DNA of 64,000 nucleotides from Puccinellia tenuiflora (Eukaryota > Streptophyta > Magnoliopsida > Poales > Poaceae), in assembly GCA_012064385.1 (NCBI GenBank), contig QRDG01000137.1, forward strand, positions 3,192,645-3,256,644, in the 5' to 3' direction. Numbering within the stretch: position 1 is the stretch's first letter; every line of letters starts with the position of its first letter. Below the pieces are notes generated by a model that saw only the letters and a list, made by a program, of their open reading frames with translations, was not told the DNA's origin and did no database searches. The position numbers were made by a program, and so were the translations under genes. Shown in pieces: positions 33,726 through 45,636 of the stretch.

Positions 33726-34897
33726 TAAAGCCGGGTGCCGCGACATCATCGACATCTACAAAAGCGCTACATCTACAAGCCGGCAAAGAAACCCGGCACG
33801 GACTATGTGTCCCATTTATTCAACAAATCAAGACCTTCCGCATGACTCTACAAGTCATCCGAAAGCTCGGGGGCTACTGTCGGGGATATGGGACACGGGT
33901 ACCCGCAAGGAGGATCAACGAGGCCCACCAGGAGGAAGCCCAGCAGGCCGACTCCATAGTCAGATTAGGAAAAGGACTCACCTTGCCAAATTGTAATAGA
34001 TTAGTAGTGTCCTACAAGGACTCGACTTGTATTAGATTAGCAGTGTCCTAAAAGGACTCAACATGTAAGCCGGCCTCCTCCACCTTTATAAGGAGGGGCA
34101 AGGCGCCCCAAGAGGGCAGAACTGAGATAGCCTAGACAGACCCAACACAACCGGGACAGAGCCCGATAGATCTAGACAAGAGGAGCCGCCTCATCGGCGA
34201 CTTCCACCATGAGAGGAATAAGACCTAGCCACAAACAGCACGTAGGGATATTACCGGATGATGTTTCCCGGGTCCCGAAGCTGTATAAATCTTGTCTCCC
34301 GTGTCGTTCTTCTACTAACCCACATCGACGATGCCCGCGCGTACATAGTCCCTTATCTTCACCGTCGGTTCATACCACGACACCCATGGACCCGGAAAGT
34401 AGACCCGCCAAGACCAAGAAGGCCAAAGCTGAGTCACGCATCAAGTCGCATGGGCTGGGCTGGAGACAAGCCGACCAAGGCCCATGATGGGAAGGGAACC
34501 CGTCAGGAAGGAGTCCAAGTACAACCCGGAGTTCTAACTTGGAAGACCAGGACGTAGAGTAGGACTCCGTATTCTAGTGTGACTCGGTGCAAGTTGTGAG
34601 TCCAGGGACCCGGCCACCTTTATAAGCGGGGTCCTGGACCTTAGATCGATAAGCCGAACAAGTTCTAAGCAATCCATAGTCGCCGACTCCCTAGAGAGGA
34701 GCCGGAGCCTTGTAATCGAGATCAGATCCAATCAATAAAAAGAAGCAGGAAGTAGGTCTTTACCTCGAAGAAGAGGGGCCGAACCTGGGTAAATCTGTGT
34801 CCTTTAGCGAGATTAACCTCTCCTACGTACTTCGATCATCAATGGCCCCAGAACTCACCTTCCCAGAGGAAGGACTTGCCGTGACAACCCCACGACA

Positions 34898-35217
34898 GTT
34901 TACAACCGTTTTAATAGCTTTCCGTCATCGTTTGCTCGCTGGTCAAATTTTACTCTTATCATATTTTACATCTGCACATTTAATTCTTTGTGTTCAGCAA
35001 GCCGGAGAGTTCGTTGGGGAAAAGTAGTTTGTTTGTGATTGTGTGCAGGTCCATGTCAACACGCCACAATCTTTTTCTGGCACCGTTGATACCTAGCAAG
35101 CCTTCTCCAAGTCCTACTGGTTCGATAACCTTGGTTTTGTAATCAAGGGAAACTGTTGCTTTGCTGCATCATACCTTCCTCTTGGGGTTCCCCAGCGAAC
35201 GTGTCGCGGGGGACACT
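34898..35217 (+). repeat. 3' remnant of a gypsy LTR
   Basis: Contains tgtgtgcaggtcc, ctggttcgataaccttggt, caagggaaactg and cttcctcttggggttcccca in the order found at the end of Triticeae gypsy LTRs. The first three also occur in the solo LTR at 49150-49270 with changes. The start is missing. Confidence 0.55.
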
Positions 35218-35239
35218 CATGTTCAAGAACTGCTTCTCC

Positions 35240-38200
35240 AAAAGTCGAGTAACACTGCTAGAGAGAAAGCTAAGCTGGCGCAACTGGAGATAGATGCGAA
35301 TACCCCATTGTTCACAGGATGCAGCCCCGAGGAGACCCGCTTGAAAGTAACGCCCATGGCTCTGCAGATGAAGGCAAAACACAAATGGACCGACGCAAGC
35401 TTCGACGAGAGCATGAAATTTTGGCAGAGTAAACTTCCCAAGGGCAACACGTGTCCTAGTAGTATCGAAGAGGCCAAAAAAGTCGTGTGACCTTTTGATT
35501 TACCGAACGTTAAGTACCACGCCTGCGTCAACGATTGCTTCATTTATCGGGACAACGACGCGGCAAAAACCGCATGTCCGGTGTGCGGCGCTGCTCGATA
35601 CAAGAAAAGGAAGAAAGCTCCTCGAAAAGTGGTATGGTACTTTCCGATCACTCCTCGTCTGCAGCGGTATTTCACAGACCCTAAGGAAGCAAAGCTAATG
35701 CGCTGGCGCGCGGAAAGGTATAAGCCAGAAAATGATGATGAAAACGAAGAGGCGGATAAGATGCTGAGACACCCTTCAGATGCTAAGCAGTGGGAAGCAT
35801 TAGACTTTGAATATCCAACTTTTGGGGACGATCCAAAAAACATCAGGTTGGGTGTGAGCACCGATGGACTCAATCTGTTTGGCAACCAGAGCAGCACACA
35901 TAGCACCTGGCCCGTGTTTGTATGGATATACAACCTCCCCCATGGTTGTGCATGAAGAGGAAGTATATTCACATGAGCATGCTAATCCAAGGGCCAAAAC
36001 AACCAGGAAACGACATCAATCTGTATCTGCAGCTATTGAAAGATGAGCAACACAAGATATGGACTGAAGGGGTCAACACATGGGACGCCGTCGCAGAAGA
36101 CTACTTTCCTATGAGAGTCGTGTTGATCACGACGGTGCAAGACTATCTCGGTTACGGATATATCGCAGGCTAGGCGGTCCATGGACACTGTGCATGCGCT
36201 AGGTGCATGGATGATACAACATATATGCAACTAGAGAAAGATCCCAGGTCTTCAAAAACAATGTTCACGGGACATCGAAGGTGGCTTCGCAAGGATGACC
36301 CGTGGAGAAAACGCAAAGAGCTGTTCGATGGTACCGTTGAGCTCCGAAGAGCCCCATGTAAGAGGAGCGGCGAAGAAGTCGACACGCTGTTGCCAAACTG
36401 GGATGAGTGCCCTCCGCCGGGAAAGAAGTGAAAGGCGCCGCCGCCGCTACTGAAGGTATGGAAAACGAGGTCTATTTTTTGGGACTTTCCGTATTGGAAG
36501 ATCCTCAACATGCCTCATAGCCTTGATGTCATGCATATCATGAAGAACGTGTGCGAGAGTCTGCTCGGCACGCTTCTCAACATGCCGAAGAGGACCAAAG
36601 ATGGGCCGAAAGCAAGAAGTGACCTAAGATCATTGGGTATCAGGAAAGATCTTCACGGAGGACGCCCTGACGATGATAATGATCAGGCCGAGGAGGAGAC
36701 GGAAGGGCGTCACAAGGGAAAAAAGGCGAAACAGAATGACTATTACTGCCCCCCTTCGTGCTTCACTCTAAGTCAGAAGGAGATCGATCAGTTTATGAAG
36801 TGCCTTCTAGGAGTGAAATTTTCTTCCGGTTACTCGGGGAAGATAAGCAGATATCTAGACGCAGCGAAACAAAAGTTCAGCGGGATGAAGTCTCATGACT
36901 GTCACGTGCTGATGATGCAGATACTTCCGGTTGCACTCCAAGGGATAATGGACGCACATGTCCGTCAAACGCTATTTGGCCTATGCAACTTTTTCGACGT
37001 CATCTCTCGAAAGTCGATCAACATGAAGAAAGCCGTAAGGCTACAGGAAGAGATCATTGTGATACTAAATGATCTTGAGATATACTTCCCTATCGCCTTG
37101 TTTGACGTTATGGTGCATTTGCTGATCCATATCATGGATAATATCATCCACCTCGGGCCGATGTTCCTGCACGGCATGATGTCGTTCGAAAGGATGAATG
37201 GTGTCATCAAAGGATATGTTCGTAACAGGGCCAGTCTAGATGGAAGCATCGTCCAGGGCTTTCTCAACGAAGAGTGCATTTCTTTCTGCACGAATTTTCT
37301 AGACGTCGAGAACCCTGTTGGTCTGCCTGAAAACAAGCACCTTGGCAGGCTCGATGGAGTAGGTCACAAAACTGGCAGGAGGGAACTGCATGTGGACAAC
37401 TCTGGTCGACGCGCCGACTTTGACCGTGCAAACTTAATAGTGCTACAACACATACAAGTGGTAGATCCTTGGTTGGAAAAGCACAAAAGCTTTATTGAGA
37501 AGAAGTACAGTGACCGTGGCCAGCATAGAACGGACGTCGAAATAATCAAAGAGCACAACGCCACTTTCACACGTTGGTTCAAACGCCACCTTCTAGATAA
37601 TCCTCTGTCAATGATTTCTGCGGAAGGAAAACTCATATTCCTCTTGTCACAGGGCCCCGCTCCCAACCTAGTGACATATCAGGCATACAATATCAACGGT
37701 TACACATTCTACACAGAGCAAAAAGACAGGAATATCGATTATCAGAACTCAGGGGTAACAATGGAATCCTTCACCGGTGATGTCAAAGAAAGGTACTACA
37801 GAAGGATCGAGGAGATCTGGGAGCTGGACTACTCTATAGACAAGGTGTCGATGTTCCGTGTCAGATGGGCTAAGAGCGTTACTCCAAAAGAAGACGGATA
37901 TTTCACCACCATGTGTATACCCGAAGCCTCCAAGTCTGTTGCTACCGCGAGCGTCATCGCGAAAACTGAACCATGGGTACTGGCTAGCCAAGTTGACCAA
38001 TGCTTTTTCATAACCAACCCGACAATGCCTAGCCGTGTTGTCGTGAGAAGAGGAAAAAGGAGCATCATCGGAATGGATGGAGTCGCCAACGAGGAAGATT
38101 TTGACCAGTACGGCGACCCGAAGATGGAAGATGACGACAACGATGAAGAAACATACACCACAAGAAGAAGCAGGAGCACACTACCTAAGTCAGGTGGTCT

Positions 38201-38285
38201 TCCGTTCGCAAGAAGAAGTCGAGATGTCCCGGGGCTAAATTATTCAGTCGCCACCAAGAAGGGAAAGAAGATTGTGAAACGCTAG
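35240..38285 (+). pseudogene. CACTA transposase, tnp2 family
   Basis: Plus-strand frames from 35240 to the stop at 38285 encode an En/Spm transposase. In the first part LPKGNTCPSSIEEAKKVV precedes a zinc-binding motif (ACVNDCFIYRDNDAAKTACP with VCG). Next come LGVSTDGLNLFGNQSSTHST and WPVFVWIYNLPPW, the family's signature, then ILNMPHSLDVMHIMKNVCES. The long C-terminal frame (36510-38285, 591 codons) has the domains that usually follow tnp2: HVRQTLFGLCNFFDVISRKS, then LIHIMDNIIHLGPMFLHGMM with SFERMNG. The N-terminal half is broken by TGA at 35488, a frame change near 35940, TAG at 36171 and TGA at 36429. The protein would bind the ends and cut the element out; this copy cannot encode it. No start codon is assigned because the N-terminus is incomplete. 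Confidence 0.9.
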
Positions 38286-38439
38286 CTGGTGCGGGAAATA
38301 CGACGCTAGATTTTATAACCCTAGGAATATTATAAATTAAATATCCTAGAATTTGTAATCCTAATATTAAGTATTTTTAATATTTGAAATGTGTCTTAAA
38401 ATTAAATAGAAATATGATATGTAATCCTAATATTGAAAT

Positions 38440-38580
38440 GTGTGTCTTAAATGAAATGCAAAATGCAATGAAAAATGAAATGCAAAATGATATGAAAAAT
38501 GAAATAAAAAATCAGATAAAAAATGAAATGAAAAATAAAATGCAAAATGCAATGAAAAATGAGATTAAATGGAATTTCTA
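38440..38580. repeat. Simple tandem repeat aaatgaaatgc type
   Basis: About a dozen units of 11-12 bases (atgaaaaatgaa, atgcaaaatgca) after the transposase stop. It makes an artificial Asn/Lys/Met-rich frame. Confidence 0.9.
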
Positions 38581-38714
38581 ATCCCAATAATATATATATG
38601 TATCAAAATATTAAAATAGGATTTGTAATACTAATAAGTTAAAGTGAAATAAAAAATAGGATTTCTAATCCCAATAAATTAAAATATTAAACAAGTCTTG
38701 AACTAAAATAGAGT

Positions 38715-38830
38715 CGTGGCGCACACTCAGTTCCTGCGCCTATAGTACCCATGACGCACAGCCCAGCCGTGCTCCACGGCTAAGGGCCTTAGCCGTGGCG
38801 CACCACGATCTCCTGCGCCACGGCTAATGT
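38715..38830. repeat. Internal cluster of CACTA subterminal motifs
   Basis: gtggcgcac, tgacgcac, tgcgcc and tgcgccacggctaa occur several times in 110 bases, the same motifs as at the right terminus (47040-47300). The cluster lies between the tnp2 and TNP1-like genes. From 38850 to 39210 the DNA is C-rich and may be the leader of the TNP1-like gene, with a possible donor gcag|gtaacc near 39206. Confidence 0.7.
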
Positions 38831-39510
38831 GTGTCTTAAATCAAATCGACGCGCACACGCCTTCCCCAAAATTCCCCTAACCGCCCATCGACGCCGAGAC
38901 CCCCGACTCCGCCGCGTGCCCTCTCCGTCTCTAGCCGCCGCCTCCCCGTCTAGACCATCCCACGCCGCCGCCTCACCCTCCCCGATCCCTCCACCTCCCC
39001 CAGACCTCCTCCTCTCCCAGCTCTCCTTCTCCCCCGAGCCCTCCTCTCACCCAGCCCGCGGCCTCCTGGCGACCTCCCCGCCGATGCCGCCCTCCTCCTC
39101 CCCGAGCACTCCTCCTCCCTGAGCCGGCACCGCTCTCCGGCCTCCTCCTCAAGCCCTCCTCCTCGATCCCTGAGCCGGCGCCACCCTCCTCCATCTCGAG
39201 AGCAGGTAACCACCCCTCCGTTCTCATGCCCTCCATATGTTCGATGAAATGCGTGAGATCTGCTCTTGTCGTTCGCTGCTTGCTCTTGCTGCTGCTTGCT
39301 GTTGCTGCTGGTCCCAGGTTGCTACCAAAGGAAGAATGCAATTGATGTGCATTTGTTTGTAAAATGATGTGATGTGCATATGTTGTGTGCGGGCGGTTTG
39401 CTTCATGTGATTGTATATTGAATGAGAGGTTGTGATTGTATATTATTTGAACGAGAGTCTGCATGTGATTGAATGAGAAATTAAGTCAAAATTTGCAGGG
39501 ATTTTAAATG

Positions 39511-39709
39511 AGTGCCGACGTTTTGCCGAAATGTCGATTCATTTCCGTTTCGGCAAATTTTCGGCACTCCTATGGCAAAAAATTAGCAAAGGTCATCCCG
39601 AATTTTTCCGTGAAATATTTGGCATGACCTTTGCTAATTTTTGGCACTAGGAGTGCCGGAAATTTGCCGGAACGGAAATGATTCGACATTTCGGTAAAAC
39701 ACCGGCATA
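39511..39709. repeat. Long inverted repeat (hairpin), about 85-95-base arms
   Basis: Left arm: gtgccgacgttttgccgaaa, tgtcgattcatttccg, ttttcggcactcctatgg, aaaaattagcaaaggtca. The right arm is the complement in reverse order (tgacctttgctaattttt, ccataggagt-type ggcactaggagtgccgg, cggaaatgattcgaca, tttcggtaaaacaccggc). The loop is about 25-30 bases around ccgaatttttccg. It lies 55 bases upstream of the TNP1-like start codon. Confidence 0.9.
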
Positions 39710-39763
39710 TTTTTTTGTTTCTTTTAACTAACACGTTTCATTTTCCTGTCACACACAGAACAC

Positions 39764-42700
39764 ATGGCGCACAACAATGAGGCCGGAGGTTCTTCTCACC
39801 AGTTAAGCGTGGAAGAACAAGCCAGAGAGAAAAACGCGGACTTTTGGAACTTCTTCAGTGAGCCGCCTGTTGACGGCAATGAGATGGGTGATGTTGCCGA
39901 GGACGACCATGGTGGCGACGGCGCCACTAATGGTGGCGCCGGGGATGGCAACGAGACCACCGATGGCGGAGAACGCACATATGGTAGCCAACCCAAGAAG
40001 GCTAGGAAGGAGAGGAGAAAGAACAAGGTCGGTGCCTTGAAGCAACTGATTACTGAAGTGTCCAATGGTGGGATGCCTCTAGCGCCTATACGGACCGCCG
40101 TAGGGTACGGCCTCCAAGTGGCATGCATCCTTCGAGAGGTCCTCCCAATCTACGAGGATAACATAAGAGACACTAATAAAGTGAATTTGCGCCTCCGCCT
40201 CATCAAGAGGCTGCACGAACGGTACGAGTTCCCGCCAGCCTACAGGGCCGATAAAGACGGTAATCATAATGTGACCAGACTTAATGCCGTAAACAGCTGG
40301 GCCCTCACGAAGATGAGCACGGCCTTGTCCAGCTGGAGATCTAGGGTCAAAAAATTGATTGAAGCCGATGAAAGTGCCGACGTGATCTGGAAAAAGGAGC
40401 GGGTCAACGAAGAAGACCTTAGGATTTTCCGGGGCAGGCTCGGACGAGCTTCATCCCAGAAAATGAGTAAATGGGGAAAGTGGATGAACTCCAAGAATGT
40501 AGGTCACCACCATCTCGGAAGTGATGGTTATTTCGCGGCAGAGCCCAAATGGGCAAAGCAGGACCCTGAGTGGGACAAGCAGACTCACGGAGGACAAGGT
40601 TACCAAGGATTACCTAACCCCTACGGCATACCTAACCCCTACGGAAAATACAAAGACAAGCAAACTAGAAACTTTATCAGGACTTGATTCACGGAGGACA
40701 AGGTTACCAAGGAACTTACGACGGATCCCGAAGTCGTGAAGTTCCAAAAGGCTCGGGAGGAGGTAGAAAGTTCTAGAGTCGCGGATGAGAGCTCCTCCCA
40801 GGGATCGACGAAGCCCCTGTGCGACACTGCATTCAACGAGGCATTGAACAAGGTCGAGGGGTGGGATCTGGACAAGGCACCATCAGGTGGCCGTGTGGTC
40901 GGCCATGGCAAGGCCCTATGGTATGACTATTATCACGAGGATGTAACGCCCCGACCCTGGAATTATACAGAGAGGCTATGGATTCGGCACAACCATCAAA
41001 GTATAATACAAAGATCGAGACTTGTGGAACAAACCAGCACATTGCATGACTCTACGACACAAAACATATAGCAACTCATATATGAGAAGAATACCAATAT
41101 TACATATCAAAAGGATCACGGATCCAACAATACATCAAGCGGAAGCGGGTAGTGTTGTCTAACAACAAGAAGCAAAATATATGGCCTAAGAGGCCTACAA
41201 TAAACATCATCCCAGCCAGCTTGTTCCACGGTCCCAAGCTGCCACCTGGGAACCCCAGACTAGTAGTCGACGTCAACGAAGAACCCACCTAGCTGCTCGG
41301 TGTCGTCCTCCTCTGAAATACAAAATCATAGAGGCAGCAAGAGAGACTGAGTACGATGTACTCGCAAGTTTAGTAGGGCGATATAGGCCCAATGACTGAC
41401 GGAGGCTCTAAAGCTTTATATGTAGTTCTTTTGCATCAAGCTAATTTTCATAAACCGAAACAAAAATGACACATGGCATTCGTCTACTCAGAATATTTTT
41501 ATAAAGGGGTAAGAGAGTATCATTATCATCTTCGGTTCTCGGCGAACCTACTTACCACCATCACCACTCATCTCACACAAAGGCACTCCCTCGACTCACC
41601 CTCGAGGAAATGAACCTCTATCTCAAGTTGATTATGCAACCTTTAGCTGCCATATCAATTAGGTTAAAGTTATCTATGAGCTAATCCGCCTTTCCCAAGA
41701 GTTTGTCCATAACCGTGGACACGGCTTTTCGAAAAGATTTACCCTGCAGGGGTGTACTATTTTACCCATTGGTACCGTCCGGCTCACCTAGTTGGCCCTC
41801 TTCCGGGGAAGACCGGCGAGCGGGCGCGGTTAGACCTTTACAATGCATGAGGCTTACTCAAGGACCATCAGTGGCGGAAGGACAGGTTAAGCGCTCCCAG
41901 CGCCCTGCCCCACCGTCACGTCCTACTCACCATCATCCTCGTTCCTTTTTCCACTCACACCACACACGCGCAAATGGAAATAGCAAACTAGAGGACCCTT
42001 GACAAGCCCCTCACAAATTATTCGGTCAGCGAGGTGCCCATACACCCACCAATGGAAGCACGCTCGGTTCTTGGTTCTAGCTAAAAGCACTCTCAACCTA
42101 GGCGGCAAGAATGAGGCAAACCACCCTCCCCGAGGGCAACTCATCCAAGCCTTCTTAGCATTTAAATTAAGCACCCCACATATCCACCAAGTCCGCATCA
42201 TTCCATCTTCAACAACAATTATGGAAATAAACAACGGACATAAAGCATCTACTTAAGCATGACTAAGCATAGCTAAGCATGTGAACATCACCATTCTATC
42301 TTTATCTCGGCCAACACTTCAACCCTAGGTTTCATAGGTAAGGGTACATGTGATTGGCTCGAGGTAGAACATGCATTCATAGGATATTCTAATATTTACC
42401 AAAAGAGACATTTGAACCGCATGCAATATTATGGTGGATAAAATAATTTGATTAAAAACATAGGTTGCTAGATGCCAAGAAGGTTAGGTTATCTCTTGCC
42501 TTGCTGCCCGGTAGTGAAGTACTGCTCGTCGGGGTAAGTAGAGAGACCCTCGACTCCGGAATCTATCGATACCCAAAGAAAAACAAAGAACACATAAATC
42601 ACACGAACTCAAGATGCAATGCTCAATCACATGATGGCATGTCAAATTTATGCAAGGATTCCAACATATAACTTAAGGGCACAATTAAAGGGGGAGCCAA

Positions 42701-45206
42701 ATAATTAGTGAAATTATTTGGGATCAACCCCATATTTATCTTAGTGACCACAATCTTATCAATTATCAAGTTGTTTATAGAAGTGGCTCAAAATGCATGA
42801 ACATGACATGAAATGGTTAGGGTTTATCATTCCGATCATTTCGGTAAAGTGTTTGTAATTTTCGGAGCACCGATAATTAACTAGCAATTTAAAAGGTCAT
42901 TTGGATTTATATCCTTTAACCAAGTGAGGGTTAATATCAAGGTGCAAGTTGTTGTCATGAGGTGACACTAGCATGTTTAGAAAGCATTAGAAACACTGAA
43001 CAAATTGGTACACCATTTGCAAGATTTAACAAAAAGGAGCTAAAATACAAAGTTCACAAGTTTTCAGCTAGGTTCGGAATTCATCCGGATTGGTCCGGAA
43101 TAATCCGGGCTCATTCCGAGCCAAATCCGAGGTGACCTCCAAAACCTTCTGTTAGTGTTTCGGAATCTGTCCGGAAAGGTCCGGAATTTTCCGGTCGACC
43201 CGGAATCGATCCGGAATAATCCGGGCGATTCCGGACGGCTCGAAACTGGGCAGAAAAACGACGGCGGCGGCGACTACGCACGGCGAGCAAGGAAAGAAAA
43301 GGGGAGAGGGACACGGGAGAAAAGCCAAAAGGACGCGGGGCTCACCCTGGACACGTATGGGTGCTCGACCGCAGTGGAGGTGGACGGAGTAGTCAAAATC
43401 GGGCTCCGGCGGCGGCGACCGTGGTGAGGAGGGCGAGGACGATTTCGTCAACTCCGGGGCTCCCCGCTTTGATTCCTAGCACGGGAAGGAGCAGCACGGC
43501 GAGGAGCAGCTAGTGGCGGCGTCGGTGCGAGCTGAGGCGGCCGGAGTCGACGGCGGCGCGCTAAACGCGAGCGGCGGTGAGAGGAGGAGCTCGGGAGAAA
43601 GGGGATCGATCCCGATTTAGGGGAGGAACGAGAGAGGAGAGGAGCAGGTGAGGTCTGGGCGTCGTAGTGTGCGTCTTTGGCCTCAAGGGGGGGCCACGAC
43701 GGCATGGCGTGCGAGGGGAGCAGGTGGCGTCGGCGGCATGGCGCCAGTGTCCATTGTCGTCACTGTGCTTCGTCCGGCCCGGAAAATTCCGACTGGTCCG
43801 GAATTGATCCGGAAAAATCCGGGTCATTCCGGATGACTAAAAGTTGGCAGAAAAGGCCAGTTTATTTGGGCATTTAAACTAACCCAAAAATTACAGAAAT
43901 TTCTAGGTATGCTCCAAACTAGAATAGGAAGCTCCCCATATTTTCCTTTGTATTTTTAGGGCAACTTAAATTGGGTTCAAATTTGGGAATGCTTTGAACC
44001 ACAATTGGAGTTGAAACTGGAAACAATTTAGAAGACATGCCATGTGGTTTCTTGAGCAGCTGTTGAACTTAGGTGGACTTGTTGAACCATATGGTCACCT
44101 GTCATGTTAAGGGTTGCACCATAATTTGCATTTCAGGAAGTAAAGGTTTTTGGGAAGTTTGGCTTCCCTCTTTTCATTGTTTCCCAAAAGGTCACTTGTT
44201 AACATCAGTAACTTAAAGGCATGCCATGATGCAATCAAGAATGCAAAAAGTGGAAAAATTATCCGTATTTTTCATTTCCAAGTTAGGGCTGTTACAGAGG
44301 ACAAGGACATGCGAAAGGATAGAAAGAAGCGCAAGGAGGATGAGTGTGTCAATGCGGAAATTACAAAGGTGCCGCAGATGGTCAACGAGCTAGTGGCAAA
44401 GGCGCTCGTCCTTCTCCTTCCTACCGTCGTGACCCAGGTAACAGATTGGATTGACGGAGGTCGACAAGGGCCGTGTCCAGTGCCCAACTTAGGAGGCAAC
44501 TGCAACTCGAATAATGTGGCGCCGGTGAATTCGTCCACCAACACCGCGCTGTCACCTCCACCTGTTCGGGATAATTCGCCGGTCGGCACCACGCCGTCAC
44601 CTCTTGCGGAGAATTCGCCGGCCGGCACCGCGCCAAGCGGCCACTCCGTGTCGCACGCCGTCGGCGGTGTCTCGACAATAGCCGAGCTCGACGCCATCAT
44701 GGTAACTAAGCATCGTAGGCTCAACACATACTACTTCAGCCAATTTGCCTTTGCCTTGCATCTCTAACGCCCTACATGCATGTTCTTCGCAGGGCGACTC
44801 GGCTAAATGCACTCTCCTACACCATGTGAATGAAGAGTTGAAGGATGTTGCCAGGGCTACCATCATTGCTCCGAAAAATCGCATGCTCCACAACAGGCCG
44901 ATACCCGATGGTTGTTATAAGATTTCACTGACTAGGGTGTTGCCGGGCTGCGATGATGTGGATCCTCCTTATCAACCTGAGGGAGCCGATGAGCATCTGC
45001 TCCTCAGAGAATGCGTCCCATGGGCCATGGTATGGCCGAGAACCCAGATCCGTCTAAGCCCGGCCAGTCCACAGACAACACCGCAAGTCGGGTTGGAGCA
45101 AAACCCTGTCGAGGCCACCGCACCAGCACCGCCATCTTTTGCCTTCGCTGAGCGCATTGCCACAACTGAAAGAGCCCGCGGCACGGGAAGACGACCTTTT
45201 CGATGA
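39764..45206 (+). pseudogene. CACTA TNP1-like DNA-binding transposase subunit, split by a solo LTR
   Basis: ATG at 39764. The N-terminus is acidic/Gly-rich, followed by a basic stretch (KKARKERRKNKVGALKQLI) and the plant Ptta/En/Spm core: NLRLRLIKRLHERYEFPPAY, SRVKKLIEADESADVIWKKE, EDLRIFRGRLGRASSQKMSK and a tail with repeated NPYG. An in-frame TGA at 40685-40687 is followed by more open sequence in the same frame (ALWYDYYHED). The LTR insert 40942-44296 plus one 5-bp duplication is 3,360 bases, so the frame resumes exactly at 44302 (KDMRKDRKKRKEDEC). An intron 44702-44792 (G|GTAACT to TTCGCAG|G) is supported by frame, and exon 2 starts GDSAKCTLLHHVNEELKDVA. In En/Spm, TNP1/TnpA-type proteins bind the subterminal repeats. 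Dead through the insertion and the stop. Confidence 0.8.
40942..44296. mobile_element. Solo LTR (or LARD-type remnant), 3,355 bases
   Basis: Starts tgtaacgccccgaccctgg, ends agttagggctgttaca, and is flanked by the 5-bp duplication gagga (40937-40941 and 44297-44301). TG...CA ends and a 5-bp target fit an LTR. There is no internal repeat of the ends and no coding region, so it is a very long solo LTR or a fully non-coding element. Open frames within it (e.g. 43155-43836) occur on several strands in a GC-rich patch that repeats ggtccggaat-like words and are not convincing genes. Confidence 0.8.
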
Positions 45207-45636
45207 CTGCTACATTGGTGATGACCGCTGCGAAGACGGAGGATTCTTGTCTCCTCTTGATGAACCGTCAACGTACCGTGCTCCGGACACTCACGAGCCT
45301 GGTCAAGCAGATAAAGCCGCGTGCATGAAGTGTCTATTCGGTTCTCAAGAGACGCCTCCAGCCGACGACTTCACGTAGAAACAAGCAACAGAAGCAGCTA
45401 TTCTGAGCCCCAACACACTAATTGGGACCTGCCGTGAAGCGTTGGCCGGAGGAGGCGTCCCTCTGAAGCCTAAGAAGGCGCGGAAAAGAAATAGGAAGAG
45501 TGACTATGCATCCGCCAGCCAGCCATTGGCTCCAAAGCCGTAGAAGGGTGCCCATGCCTCCAGCAGCTAGCCGCCGGTTCCACAGCCGATCCGGTTTAAG
45601 GACGGGCCAGGACCCTGCAAAGATGTTACGCAGGAA

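Larger units (their letters stand above)
30581..34382 (+). mobile_element. Complete non-autonomous LTR retrotransposon, 3.8 kb
   Basis: Two 505-base LTRs (30581-31085 and 33878-34382), target duplication cccat (30576-30580 and 34383-34387), primer-binding site after the 5' LTR and polypurine tract gctcgggggctac before the 3' LTR. The 2.8 kb interior has no protease, polymerase or integrase and consists largely of tandem repeats. It must use proteins from a partner. Its polypurine tract and repeated modules match those of the surrounding Tat/Grande-like element, which makes that family the obvious candidate partner. Confidence 0.92.
27047..34897 (+). mobile_element. Large gypsy element (Tat/Grande-like), 3' half, interrupted in its LTR
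   Basis: A polypurine tract attcgggggctac (30537-30549) precedes an LTR start tgatagggggatac at 30550. The LTR is interrupted at 30580 by the element 30581-34382 and resumes at 34388, ending ccccacgaca at 34897 (about 541 bases when undisturbed). The polypurine tract sets the element on the plus strand, so the gene at 30006-27047 is antisense to it. Antisense extra genes next to the 3' LTR are known from Tat/Grande-type plant elements. The 5' half is missing. Confidence 0.65.
30550..34897 (+). repeat. 3' LTR of the Tat/Grande-like element, split by an insertion
   Basis: Left piece 30550-30580, right piece 34388-34897, with cccat duplicated on both sides of the insert. The right piece contains a promoter-like cacctttataagcgggg (34616) and an AATAAA signal (34733). 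It ends with ccccacgaca. Confidence 0.65.

Noticed and set aside
38829..39122. Pro/Ser-rich 97-codon frame
   Set aside because: Likely the C-rich leader of the CACTA TNP1-like gene; no domain.
43155..43836. Several GC-rich frames within the 3.36 kb solo LTR
   Set aside because: Multiple overlapping frames in both directions, no motif, and repeated ggtccggaat words.
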